Assembly: GCA_034370585.1 (NCBI GenBank)
Contig: CP139759.1
Span: 14,712,001-14,776,000, forward strand
Reading direction: 5' to 3'
Origin: Fragaria x ananassa
Taxonomy: Eukaryota > Streptophyta > Magnoliopsida > Rosales > Rosaceae
DNA: 64,000 nucleotides
Positions 46,188-56,896 of this stretch are shown one piece after another (position 1 is the stretch's first letter; every line of letters starts with the position of its first letter). The notes under the pieces were generated by a model. The model saw only the letters and a list, made by a program, of their open reading frames with translations. It searched no databases and was not told the DNA's origin. The position numbers were made by a program, and so were the translations under genes.

Positions 46188-48569
46188 AACAGGAAGGAAT
46201 CAAGGACAGATAACACTCTAAAATTACTTTACTGCAAATAGGCCAATCAATTCTGATCCAAATCAATAGATAACTGAACAAATGAAGTATCAAGGAATAG
46301 ATTATGACATAGAACCAATTATTTCAGATAAAATGAATAGACTGATACACAGGAAAGGAAGAGATAACTGAAATTCAAGATTTTCTCGATAGATACTCAT
46401 CATAATGGGAGAATAAAGTCATCATAAAAATCTGGAAATGGTAGCAACAAAACCAGAGCAATCTCTTTGATTTATTTTTCCTTTTACAAATCAGAATTAT
46501 TTCCTTTTTCCAACTTGAAAGCAGCACGTAAAAACTCTTTTCCGAGGAATCAACTTCAGCGAAATCCTTGAAGTCTGGTTAGAGCCCATCGCCCAGCTAT
46601 ACCACCGAGCAAACCCCGCACATGCGGTACCCTGATCAGGTTTAGGGTTAAACAACCCAAGGGAGGCACAATCCCTACTCAAATAATTCACCAGGCCTAA
46701 CCGAATAAAAACATTTGAAATCCAAATCTAGTCTTTCCATGAAACATTTTACTTTTCCAAACCAAATCAATCATTCAAGGATTTCCAAATCTGTATTCTT
46801 TATATCGAACGACTTGCTGAGGGAGTAGAGCTTCAGTAACTCAGAAACTTTGTAAACCATATCAGTAAAAATACTCAAGTTTGAGATATCAAATCAATAC
46901 AGGCTAGCTTTGATATAAACATACTTTTGAAGAGGAACATGAAAGCAGAAGAGATTAAAAACCACCAAAGTGATAGTAGGACATATACTAAATGGATTTT
47001 CAATAAGAACCTAACAAGTGAGAATAGATAGAGGCATAAATCAATGGACCTTAATAAATAAAGAGGATAAGGATTATAGGAAACTGAACATGAGAATTTG
47101 TAGAAGTATAACAAAGCTCATAGATAACATGTATAATTCAAAGTGAGTAGAGATACTGTCTTTAAGAAGAACTTTAGACAAATGAACTCTATACATGAAC
47201 AGACAACAAGATATATGGAATAAGAAATAGACACAAGCATAGCAATACCAAATTTTATTTGTAAGAACGAAGTATTACTCGGCTTTGAAACTAAATAGAG
47301 ATTATCAGAATCAACAAGATACTGGAGATGAGATAGTATCAACACTATATGTATGGATTCTTTACTGTGGGAATTGATACGTAAGAAGATAGTAACAAGG
47401 AAAAGAACAATGTTCTTTTATCTAGAAAATCTGGGGATGCATTTTATCGAAGTAAAGAGATATTTGGCTACGACCAGGATTTTTTTAAGAAAAGAAATTA
47501 ACAACATAATGGACAATGATATAGTTTGTGTGAACTTTTACTTAGTTCCAACAACTTTTCAAATTGTATGGCATGACCAAAGACCAGAAAGAAAGCAAGT
47601 AGGAGAGAATAATCAGATCAATTATCAATAGGTCACATATACTCTCAAGAGGAACATATATATATCCAGAAGAATCAATGAAGAAAGTGAACAAACAAAC
47701 AAATGAGATTAACATAGTATTCAATACTCAAACTCGACAAATCAAGATGAGCAGATGAAGTTCATAGAGGAACCAAACAATCACACCCAAACATAGATAC
47801 TAGATTAGAATCAAAGCAACAAAGAAAATTATGTCTTCCCTACCTCAAATCCTACATATCAATAGCGATCTCCAAAAGAAATAATGCAAGCACCTAACAA
47901 TTCTAAAGTAATCCACTCTATACCATAGCAATCCAGCCACCTGATAAAGAAGTTTTCAGATACGAATTCAAACTCCTCTCTAATCAGAGATAGATTAATC
48001 GATTACAAGTAGTTCTGGAAGATCAAGAAATTAATTGAACTTACAAGGATCAAGCCTTTGTCTAGATGGAGGAACTCTGAAATTCTAGAGCAATGGATTG
48101 TTGTATACACACTGTAGTCTCTTGAAAACTAGAGAAAGCTTTGGGTAAGTGATGGGCAATGTTTTGAGCAAAGCAGAAGTGGGAAGAAAGAAAAGAATAG
48201 AAAGAAGGAGTTCGTGTATGGTTCAAATGAAATCGTACAAGGAAGGCTTAAATCAACGACACAGATGAAGAAGCGTGTTGGTTCTAGAAGGAAGTAGTAC
48301 AGGAGAGAGAGATCGATCAACTGGAAGAGAAGTAACCCACGTGTATAGTTTCTAGATGGTGGCTGAATCCTTCTAAACCCCAAACATATATTTTTCATAT
48401 TAAATAATGATAAAATAAAATTATATAGACAAGAAAATCTAGACTGAATTTATATTGGTAAAACCAAAATAGCAATAAAAATCTATTCCTAATCATATAA
48501 TGAAACACAGAGAAAAAGGAATGAAAACAATTAAATTAAATAACCTATTAAAAATTGAGATCATTACCA

Positions 48570-49380
48570 CCCCCCTCATATCTCTATCTTCTCCCTTACA
48601 CTGCCAGCGCTAGAAACTCTATGTCCGGCCACCGTCTCTAGACACCACCCTCACCAAACGATGCCTCTCTTAACCCTGATCAAAGCCCAATTTGGTTTGG
48701 CGGCAAGAAACACCTCTAGCCACCCGAGCGCAGCTACCTTCCACTCTAGGATCTGTCGAGCTCAATCCGCTGTTTTCGGCCACCCCTAAGCCTCACGGCC
48801 ACCATGGGTGAGATCAACCTCCCTTCCACTGCAAATCCCCATGGTTTGAGCCTCCAACACCTAGAACATTGGTTATGATGTACATGTATTTGATTTGAGG
48901 AGTTTTGGTGAGCGTAGAGGAGCTATGTAGTGGAGGAAAGCGATGACAACATGTCGGAGGAGGCTGAGCCAGAGCCGGTTTTGCGGCAGGAAATGCCTCT
49001 TCTACTTTAGGATCTACCGAGCTCGATCCACCATTTCCACTACCAAATCCCCATGGTCTGAGTCTCCAATACCTTGATTACCTCAGCTTTGCAGTGAGCT
49101 CCGCAGCCTAAGCTACTAGCCTGGTAACCCCTATTCCTCTTGTAAGTTATATATTGGGACCATAAATGATATAACAAAATTAGGGGTTTGTTATGATCCC
49201 GAAATGATAACCATAAATGATAACCCCTATCATTTATGATTTAGTCAATTAATCAAGAGCACTAATCATATATACATGGATGTTCTGTTCTAATTTACGT
49301 ACTAGTCCTATATCTGGTTTTCAAGAGAACAAAGGGTGTATTTTGTTTGAACTGCCTCTCCGTTGGTTCTGAATGTTTAC
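48570..49380. other. Non-coding, retroelement leader-like DNA
   Basis: CT-rich and GC-richer sequence (48580-48900) with phrases such as GTCCGGCCACCGTC, then AT-rich DNA. No continuous reading frame. Probably the other half of the leader interrupted at 42266. Confidence 0.45.
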
Positions 49381-49399
49381 GATTCTAGTTTATGTTTAT

Positions 49400-50884
49400 A
49401 TTTCTTGGAAAAATAGTGCAAAGGAAGGTGCTTAATTTCTCAGTATTAAAATGATTTGTGCTCTTCTTTCTGTTTAAGTGGTTATTAGTTATTTTGTGTA
49501 AATACTACAGATTGTCTCGTGCTACTAATTGATCGATTTGATGAAAATTAACTGAACTTACTTTGTTACAGGTAATTTTTTAAGAATATACATACAAATG
49601 GCAGTTGCATTCTATGACATCAACTCGGTTGCTAGCCTCAAGAAATTGGCCAGTACTTCGCAACTACATCACTGGGTATCAGGCATCAAAGGATGATATC
49701 ACTTGCATGTTGCTCGTTCCAGGCCCCCATCATCTGAATATGTGAATGCATCTCGGTGGTACAAGCACATTGCTGCCCTTTTAAGGATTTCGTAAGTTTT
49801 CTACTTTGATTCCTTTCATTACTTTTATTTATCAATGTCCTGTAAGGTTCTGAGATGTCGATTGAATGGTATATGATATTATAAAGGTGTTTTTCGAGAA
49901 GACTGGTGTCAGAATTGAGGGATGTGCTCCCATCAACCATCACAAGTGAAGCACGCAGTTGCCACACCTCCCGCTGGTGATTCAAAGGCAAGTATTCAAT
50001 TTCTCTTCTACAAACTGATATTTCTATTATATACTTTGCTTGCTACCTACTTTGTTTGAAGTGCTACGGTGAGATTGAACTCCTTTCTTTCATTTGCTTA
50101 TAGAATCTGCATAAAATTGTTATACTTATGTGTTAGAATATGGTACAATACTCAGGCCTCTGCTGCTGAAGATGACGATGACAGTGATGTGGATCCCTTT
50201 GGTGAGGAGACCTAAGAGGAGAAGAAGGTTGCTGAAGAACTTGCAGCTGTTGTCAAGGCATCTACCAAAAAGAAAGAGTACATCTCTCAAGACCAAGCAG
50301 TAACTACTAAAGAATCACTATTGCTAGTATACTTGTGTACACTTGAAGCTTTAGTTTCTAGAAGTTAATTGGTTACACTTAGTTGGTTTTTTGCTTGTGT
50401 TAATTGTTAAGGAACTAATTACTAGAAACACTTGATTACTGGTCGATGTGCTTGTAATAATAGTTCTTCTGATGCAAGAATGACATTTGAGGACCATTAA
50501 TTGAATGTTAAATTTCTTTTTTAATATGTTTAATTCCTTTTTGCACAAAAAAAATTAAAAATAAAAATAAAAATCGGGCATGCTAATTGCTTGGCAGATT
50601 TTTTTTTAATCACAAATAGAACTTTACGACGGCAAACTTGCCGTAGCCAATAAGTGAATTGCGACGGTGTAAGCTATCGCTATTTTCTGTAGCTAAATAA
50701 GCGACGACTTTCGCAGTCGCTGCATGTCGTCGCTAAATGAGTGGTGACGGCTCGTTGCCGCAACCAAAAGCAACGACGACAGCAAAAATGTCATAGCTAT
50801 GTCGTCGTTGTTGCCCTTTAGGAACGGCAAAATAGCTTTTGGCAACAGAATTGCACCGTGGCTAATTGAATTCTTTTTTGTAGT
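49400..50884 (+). mobile_element. Right part of a Pack-CACTA element of the 19793 family
   Basis: It ends at 50884 with the complement of CACTACAAAAAAGAATTC, nearly identical over 30 bp to the left end of the element at 19793. Positions 50625-50860 carry inverted motifs near GCGACGGCAA. No left terminus was found, so the left limit given is arbitrary and the element is probably truncated. AAG follows the end. Confidence 0.75.
49598..50279 (+). pseudogene. Captured elongation factor 1B-beta gene fragment
   Basis: Exon 1 (49598-49791) begins MAVAFYDINSVASLKKL and, after a frameshift, YITGYQASKDDIT and SSEYVNASRWYKHI. Exon 2 (about 49888-49987) ends AVATPPAGDSK. Exon 3 (50157-50279) reads ASAAEDDDDSDVDPFGEE, then an in-frame TAA (ACCTAA), then KKVAEELAAVVKASTKKKE. 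EF1B-beta is the nucleotide exchange factor of translation elongation factor 1A; this is its GST-C-like start and acidic linker. The catalytic C-terminus is missing and introns are kept. It lies next to the right end of a CACTA element (50884). Confidence 0.88.
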
Positions 50885-51464
50885 GAAGTTTTAATGTGAA
50901 AATGAAAAGTGTTTATATTAACTAACATGAACAGTATAAATTTCAATCCTAACATGTTGTTACAGCATTCTAAATAGTTTATTCCAAGATCTCAAAACTT
51001 AGAACAAAGGTACTTCACTAACCTGAGAGAGATTAATATGAAAAGTTTGTATTTTCTTAAATATCAACATAATTAACATCACTACCACAAACTACCAATG
51101 AAACTATGAAACCAAAAAGAAAACTACCCATGCATTGATCTAGTATGCAACAATGAAACATATGCAAGAGAGATTAATATGAAAAGTTTGTTTTTTCTCA
51201 AATATTAACATAACATCACTACCATAAACTATCAGAGAAACTATGTAACTAAAAAGAAAACTACCCATGAAACTAACATGAATCGATCTAGTATGCAACA
51301 ATGAAGCATATGCAAGAGAGTGAAGAGACCACCTTTGGTCTCACCCTCATTTTTACTCTCACCTCAAAGAACAAAGCAAACCCAATTTTTCTACTACTGC
51401 CTTTTACATGATCTTATAAAGAGTCTGAGCCACTTAGGTACGTTGTATTTTCTGAACCGAAGAG
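50885..51464. other. AT-rich non-coding DNA
   Basis: Contains two imperfect copies of a roughly 130-bp unit (about 51015-51150 and 51165-51300, both with GAGAGATTAATATGAAAAG). No gene is seen. Confidence 0.5.
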
Positions 51465-51665
51465 TTGCTCTTCGGCTTGGTAGCTTAGGCAACGCTCGAG
51501 TGCTCCTAGCGGCGTCACCATGTTAAGCATATGGGTGAAGAATCTTAGCCCTAGCAAAATCAGAGAGCTTAGCATGGAAGAGCTCCTCAAAACCCTAATT
51601 TTCTCCGGGCGGAGATCCCTGAGAGAAATTCGTGCAGAGTGAGCAACACGAAGTCCCATGACGAG
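51465..51665 (-). pseudogene. Fragment resembling a CDK/MAPK-type protein kinase, copy 2
   Basis: On the minus strand the frame reads RISLRDLRPEKI, which resembles the HRDLKPEN catalytic loop. Then, one frame over, KLSDFARAKILHPYA resembles the DFG region, and LSYQAEEQL resembles the APE motif. Over about 190 bp it is close to 39975-40175, and both copies begin at GGGACTTCGTGTTGCTCAC. It is frameshifted and too short to be functional. Confidence 0.5.
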
Positions 51666-51769
51666 CTGCATGACGAGCTGGTAGAAGATGATTCAAAGTT
51701 TGTTCGAGGAGAGACGCATTCCCGACATGGCTCTCCGGTACAGGGTTAAGTCGGTATCCAAAGTATTGC

Positions 51770-53060
51770 AAATCTATGAAGGACAATTAAAACATGATTT
51801 GGCAAACTAGAAAGATTCGCCTTATGAAGAGTTAACTTACCACCATGAGTTTTTGTTGCATCTTATGCACGTGATCTCTAGAGTAAATCGGATCGTTCTA
51901 GAAAATAATATTTTTATGAAAACATATTTTTATGCCTAAATAACGGCCAATAGATGTTTGTGTTGAATTAAGAGTAAGTGACTGATAGCCAAACGATCAT
52001 CATGGTGGACATTATGAGAAAAATAAATAGTAGATTTGTGATAATTTAATATGTTGACCTATTACTTTCATAGAACGGTTTATGACTTGTAAAATCTTTC
52101 TTACAGTAGCACTAGTTGTCTTGGCAAAGATGATACAAGCATCAACAAATCACAAATTCAATATCAGAAATACAACATATGGTTGAGATGGGGTGTTAAC
52201 TATGTAAGGGTGATTAGGACATTTACTATAAATCCCTACCCTATAAAAGCTGTACTATATACACTGTTCATGATATCAGAAATACAAGATGTAGTCATTT
52301 TGCAACCTCTCCGTTTTCTTTACTTGCTTTCTTTCAATTTCTGCATTTTCTTTGAATAATCCATTTTCTAACAATTTTAAGACCCTTAAGGGAACTAAGG
52401 GTTGCCTGTATGGTTTTTTGTATGAAGAGCAAGGACATTCAAATATCGAATTAGAGGTTTAAGACATAATATAAAAATGTAAGAGGATAAAGGGTCCCCT
52501 TGTCTCATCCCACAGAGAGGTGAAAATCTACGCGTAGGAATACCATTCAATAAAATAGAAAAGAAAATAATATAAATACAGTTCAGTAATAAAGCAATCC
52601 AACGAAGGTGGAAGCCTAAGTCAGACAATACTTGTTATAATCCCATTGCAGAAAGTCATAAGTTTTCTCGAAATCAATCTTTTTGGCCATAACACTTTTT
52701 AAATTTTAGTACGATGACAATTATTAAAAAGTTCAAAAGTTCATGAGCAATCAAACTATTGTCGAAAATAGAACGAGCAAATCAAAAAGCACCTTGACTC
52801 ATAGAATTTAATGCATTTAGCAAGTAAAGGTCATAACTGTTAACCATAATTATAGAGACAATCTTATAACTCACGTTACATAAACTAATAGGTTGAAAAT
52901 GATTGACTAACTTAGGATCTAATTGTGTAAGAATAAGCACAATATTTGTAGCATTAATGAAATCCAAAGGGGTGCTATGTATAAAAACAATCCTAACGAA
53001 TAAGGCTTCCCAAACCAATTGTGAATATTATCTATCGACATATATCTCTAGCATACTGCT
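51770..53060 (-). mobile_element. LINE remnant: reverse transcriptase core
   Basis: On the minus strand: FINATNIVLI, HFQPISLCNVSYKIV, SQGAF (53000-52785), then FSILLNGIPTRRFSPLCGM and RQGDPLSSYIFILC (about 52570-52450), then YLGI and a decayed stretch ending near LPNHVL (51800). The catalytic YADD is damaged (FVDACIIFAK, near 52135). It runs on into 39650, so it is the 5' piece of one split LINE. Confidence 0.88.
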
Positions 53061-53484
53061 TTGGAGATGACATATTAACGCACCTATGTAAGTAACTTAG
53101 TGTGTCAGTAAGATTTGTATGTAAACATTTTAATGTTCAAGACCCAAGAACTTCTTTCTTTCTATTGGAAAAAGATTTATTGATATTTGCTCCCTAATCT
53201 GAGTCATGATCTAGAGAAATTTTCATGTACAATTGACCTTGGAAAGTAGCATACAAGAAATGAAGAGTCCACCTTCATAGATTCATACTACTGCAATATT
53301 TCCGTCTCCGGTTTTTCTATGGAGGTTAAAGGGTCGTCTGTTTGTTTTGTTTGTCTTTTTCTTGTTATTTAGTCAAGTTCCAGTTTATAGCATTCATATT
53401 GATACCTTTTGGTTCCTCTAGGACATTACCTTTTCACATACTACCTTGTATGATCTAGGGATTCAGTTGTTTCAAGGTCAGTGT

Positions 53485-54172
53485 CAGAGCCGGCCCTGGG
53501 GTGGTCAAGGCGGCGCCGCCGTACAAGGCCCCCGGCCGGCAAGGGGCCCCTTTTTTTATTGTCCAGTGGAAGTTTATATATATATATATATAATAATTTA
53601 TCTTTGTTAACAAACTGGGTGTCTGGTTGAGTTGGTTTAGGGAGCGTTTTTGTTTGATGCGGCAAGCAGGTCAGTTGTTCGAGCGAGGCCCCCTGCTGTT
53701 TTTTTTATTTTTTATTTTTTCCTTCTTCTAATAGGTTTAGTCGTGAAATTAAAAAAAAAAACCCTATTCAATTATTGATCACCTCGGTTTGATCGATGTT
53801 CCTCCGTCTCTCTACTCTCTGTTTCCTCCTGGTACTCATACTTCCTATTTTCATCTTCAAATTTCCCAACTCCTATCTCTTAATTGGCTTTGTTTATACA
53901 CTCAAACTCTCTTGTTCTATTCCCTAAAGGTATTCTTTTGATTTCCTATAATTTTATACATAAATTGAATATACACACAATAAATTTAACAACTTATTCC
54001 TTGTATTGGTTCGTAAATTTAGAAGCAAAGGAAGGGAGCTTGGAGGTTTGAAAGCAATTGAGGCTGGGGCTTCAAAATGGAATCAGTGTTCTTTCAAGTT
54101 TTTTTTTTTCTCAACACAAAGGGCCCCAATTTTTTCTCGCACCGGGTCCTTCAAAACATTGGACCGGCCCTG
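53485..54172. mobile_element. Non-autonomous hAT element
   Basis: Ends are CAGAGCCGGCCCTGG on the left and the complement of CAGGGCCGGTCC on the right, with 8-bp flanks GTCAGTGT and GTTAGTGT (one mismatch). No transposase. A tRNA-like stretch with GTTCGAGCGAGGC and a T-rich tail (about 53610-53725) may be a SINE inserted in it. Confidence 0.8.
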
Positions 54173-54179
54173 GTTAGTG

Positions 54180-55080
54180 TTAATCCTTGTAATCTTAATC
54201 TCATGTAATATGGATGCTTTTTAAGCATTGAATTGATAGATTTATGATTATTTATAACTATACGTTGATTGTAATAATCTTATAACTATAACGATATATT
54301 ATTTTTTTTTTTTTTAAAAAAAAACTGTTATATCTATCACTCAGCGGAATCAACTTCTTCTAAGACATTTTACGAAACATACAGGTAACCAACGTAAACA
54401 GACATAAAAATCACCGACGTGTGGAAAAGCTTGGCATAATTTCATCCCTAACTTGACTGTGTTCATCATTGTGCATACTCTAATGTTGTAGCAAAATAAA
54501 TAAATTCCAGCATTAGTAAAAGATTTTATAAACAACCCCATGCCTAGCTTCACTTCAATTGCAATTTTAATGTGTCAAATAGATAAACAAATTTCTCTAT
54601 GCCACTTTTTCTTTCCGCATTTGGGTCAATTAGTTTCAGTTCTAAAGCTAGCTAGCCTTCTTCATTTCTTTGCAACTTTTGTGGTTACAATTAATTAATT
54701 AATGATGTATGAAAGGCTCAAAGGTCATGAAGATATTACAAATGCTTCTAATAATTTCCCTTACGAGAATTCAATATAACAGTATATAAACGGATGATTT
54801 CCACTTAAAGGAAATAATAGAATGAGCAAAAGTAATATATCAGTTGGTGATATCATGATGCATGATCTGAACTGATCAAGTGATGCTAATGCCATAATAT
54901 ATATACATTCGGCTTAAGACAATTTAGTAAATCAAAGTTCAAACTACGTACAACACAGCTAGAGAAGAACGACTCTTTCAGTCTTTCCTACCAAATTAAA
55001 GGGTACCTAGTGAAGCCAACCATTACTGACTATCTCCAAGACTAACTCGATTCTAAGATATTATCCAAAAAATAGTAAGC
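54180..55080. other. AT-rich intergenic DNA
   Basis: No gene. It includes a T-run/A-run at 54301-54324. A minus-strand 67-codon frame at 54350-54553 has no recognisable feature. Confidence 0.5.
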
Positions 55081-55086
55081 AAGAGA

Positions 55087-55640
55087 TCAACTCTCTCTCT
55101 CCTCTCCCTATGGTTGAGAACTTGAGATATTGCTGTTTGCTCAAGATCGTCAGGGCGAGCGATTAGCTTGTAACCTAGAGCTACAGGCAGCTCGTCGGGA
55201 CTGATAGGTGGTAGCATCACACCCTTCTCAAAGAAACCGAAACCGTATGTGACACTCCGGCATCATACAGCTCTGTAACTACTCAGCCATTTGGAACAGC
55301 ATACCTATTTTTTTAGCACATTCATGCATTTAGCAAATGCCATTTACAAATTACAATTCATGACAGTAGTCATACCCTAAAATCAGTGGATGGAATCGCA
55401 AACATAATGATTCCTGGTTGACCATGTTCCCAGAATGCTAGCAGATGGCAAACTTCTGATTTTCTTTTCATTATAACAGTCCGGGGGAGTTTGTTCAGTG
55501 TCTCAGAGTCAGTTGTAATCTTCCTATAATTGAGTGTAACAACATTACAGGATGGGTTGCATTTCGGAAAGAATGTTCAGTTCTCTCGAAAGGGATGCAC
55601 CCTGATGAAGTGCTCATAGGGCCTCAAGAAGGGTTTAGAA
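55087..55640 (-). pseudogene. Unidentified decayed gene remnant downstream of XEG113
   Basis: Three blocks of convincing coding sequence occur on the minus strand: about 55640-55560 (FLRPYEHFIRVHPFREN, then a stop), 55540-55380 (RKITTDSETLNKLPRTV, HLLAFWEHGQPGIIMF, then a GTATGA donor-like site), and 55300-55087 (VVTELYDAG, after a frame change TYGFGFFEKGVMLPP, then DELPVALGYKLIARPDDLEQ to a TGA). Amino-acid composition and apparent splice sites suggest a real ancestral gene, but stops and frame shifts break it. I do not recognise the family. It could also be the end of a gene whose exons I have mis-joined, or it may lie in the XEG113 3' UTR. Confidence 0.45.
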
Positions 55641-56059
55641 GAGGAATATCTCTGGGGAGATATGTCATCTGCTGCGAGACTAGTTTAAGAAAGAGAAAAT
55701 GACATCTTTTTGCTACGTAGAAGCCAAGTAGCATACATGTGTTTGTCTTTTGGGTTCTCCTAGCATATGAAATGCGTCAAAAGATTATGGTTCTATTCTG
55801 TGAGATGTGGACATATTGATACAACACATAAAAAGAGATTACTGATACAACACATAATCGTCTCTCACCATCAAAATTACATTCTTGATATGGATAACAG
55901 CCTCTTCCATGTGCATATCATGGATGCAGTCCTCTTTGTTCATTTCAATGACAATAAAAGTTAATCAGGAACTAATCCGGTTGTAAAATGCTTCTCTGTA
56001 TTTCCCCACCATATGATGTGCTTCTATTTTCTTTGATAATATACACTGTAGCGAGGTTA

Positions 56060-56859
56060 TCATGGTGGCGGGTGGTCATCTTGCGGGGTTTGAGGTGGGA
56101 GAGGTTTCCAACCTGGTTTCTCATCCCAGTACATGTCATAATATATGTGGCCAGGAGTTTGTTCAGCTACACAACACCATATACCAACATATCGCTTCAC
56201 ACGACTCCTGAATCTCTCTTCCCTTATCTGAGAAATAGATCAATTTCGGACAGCATCAGCAAATAGCAACTAGACAGTCTTACAGGTTTAGCCCATAAGA
56301 GATTAGAGGAAGAAATGGAAAGACTTGCCTTGTCAGCAAAACCAAGGAAGGCATCTTGCATAGATGAAAACTTGATAACTTTGACATCTTTGAATGAGGA
56401 AAATACTGTCTTAAACTGTACATACAAAAGAAATTCAGAATCAGTACAAGTTACATGGGGTGAGGGAACATCATAACTCAAATACAGACATTGTACGATT
56501 AAAGAAAAACAGGATCTACAAGAACTATTTCACAATCTCAAATTAGTCCGACCACATGTACCATACTGTCATAGTACTTTTTCACTTCAAATGCCAGATT
56601 GCTGTCTGACCAGCTCATGAGCTGTCATTTGTTAGGTATGATGTTGATCATGAGAGATGATAGTACCAAAGAATGATGGGGGTAAATCATAGTCTTTGAG
56701 AGGGGAAGTAAAGAGGATAAGCTTCATAGGGCCAAGGTCAACTTCAGTTGATTTGATTAATGAAGATTTACTTACGAAAAAATTTGAAAAGTGTAGCTAA
56801 TCTAAAATGTAGTAAATGAGACAATGTTGGGATGAACTTAACAGGGTAACACATGCTAC

Positions 56860-56896
<37 letters not shown>

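Larger units (their letters stand above)
42267..48569 (-). mobile_element. Probable solo LTR (minus strand), TSD CCCCC, carrying another solo LTR
   Basis: Read on the minus strand it begins TGGTAATGATC (48569) and ends GGTCAGGGTGTGACG (42267). The end is typical of plant LTRs apart from CG in place of CA. C-runs flank both sides, so the TSD is only suggestive. It contains CCTACTGAGCTTATGAAGC on the minus strand (about 45835-45815), a phrase seen in this type of LTR. No gene is present. Nested inside are the solo LTR 42800-45605 and the SINE 46085-46187. Confidence 0.6.

Noticed and set aside
46497..46691. Possible tRNA or small gene around CCCGCACATGCGG
   Set aside because: No cloverleaf could be drawn, and the stretch is part of the solo LTR.
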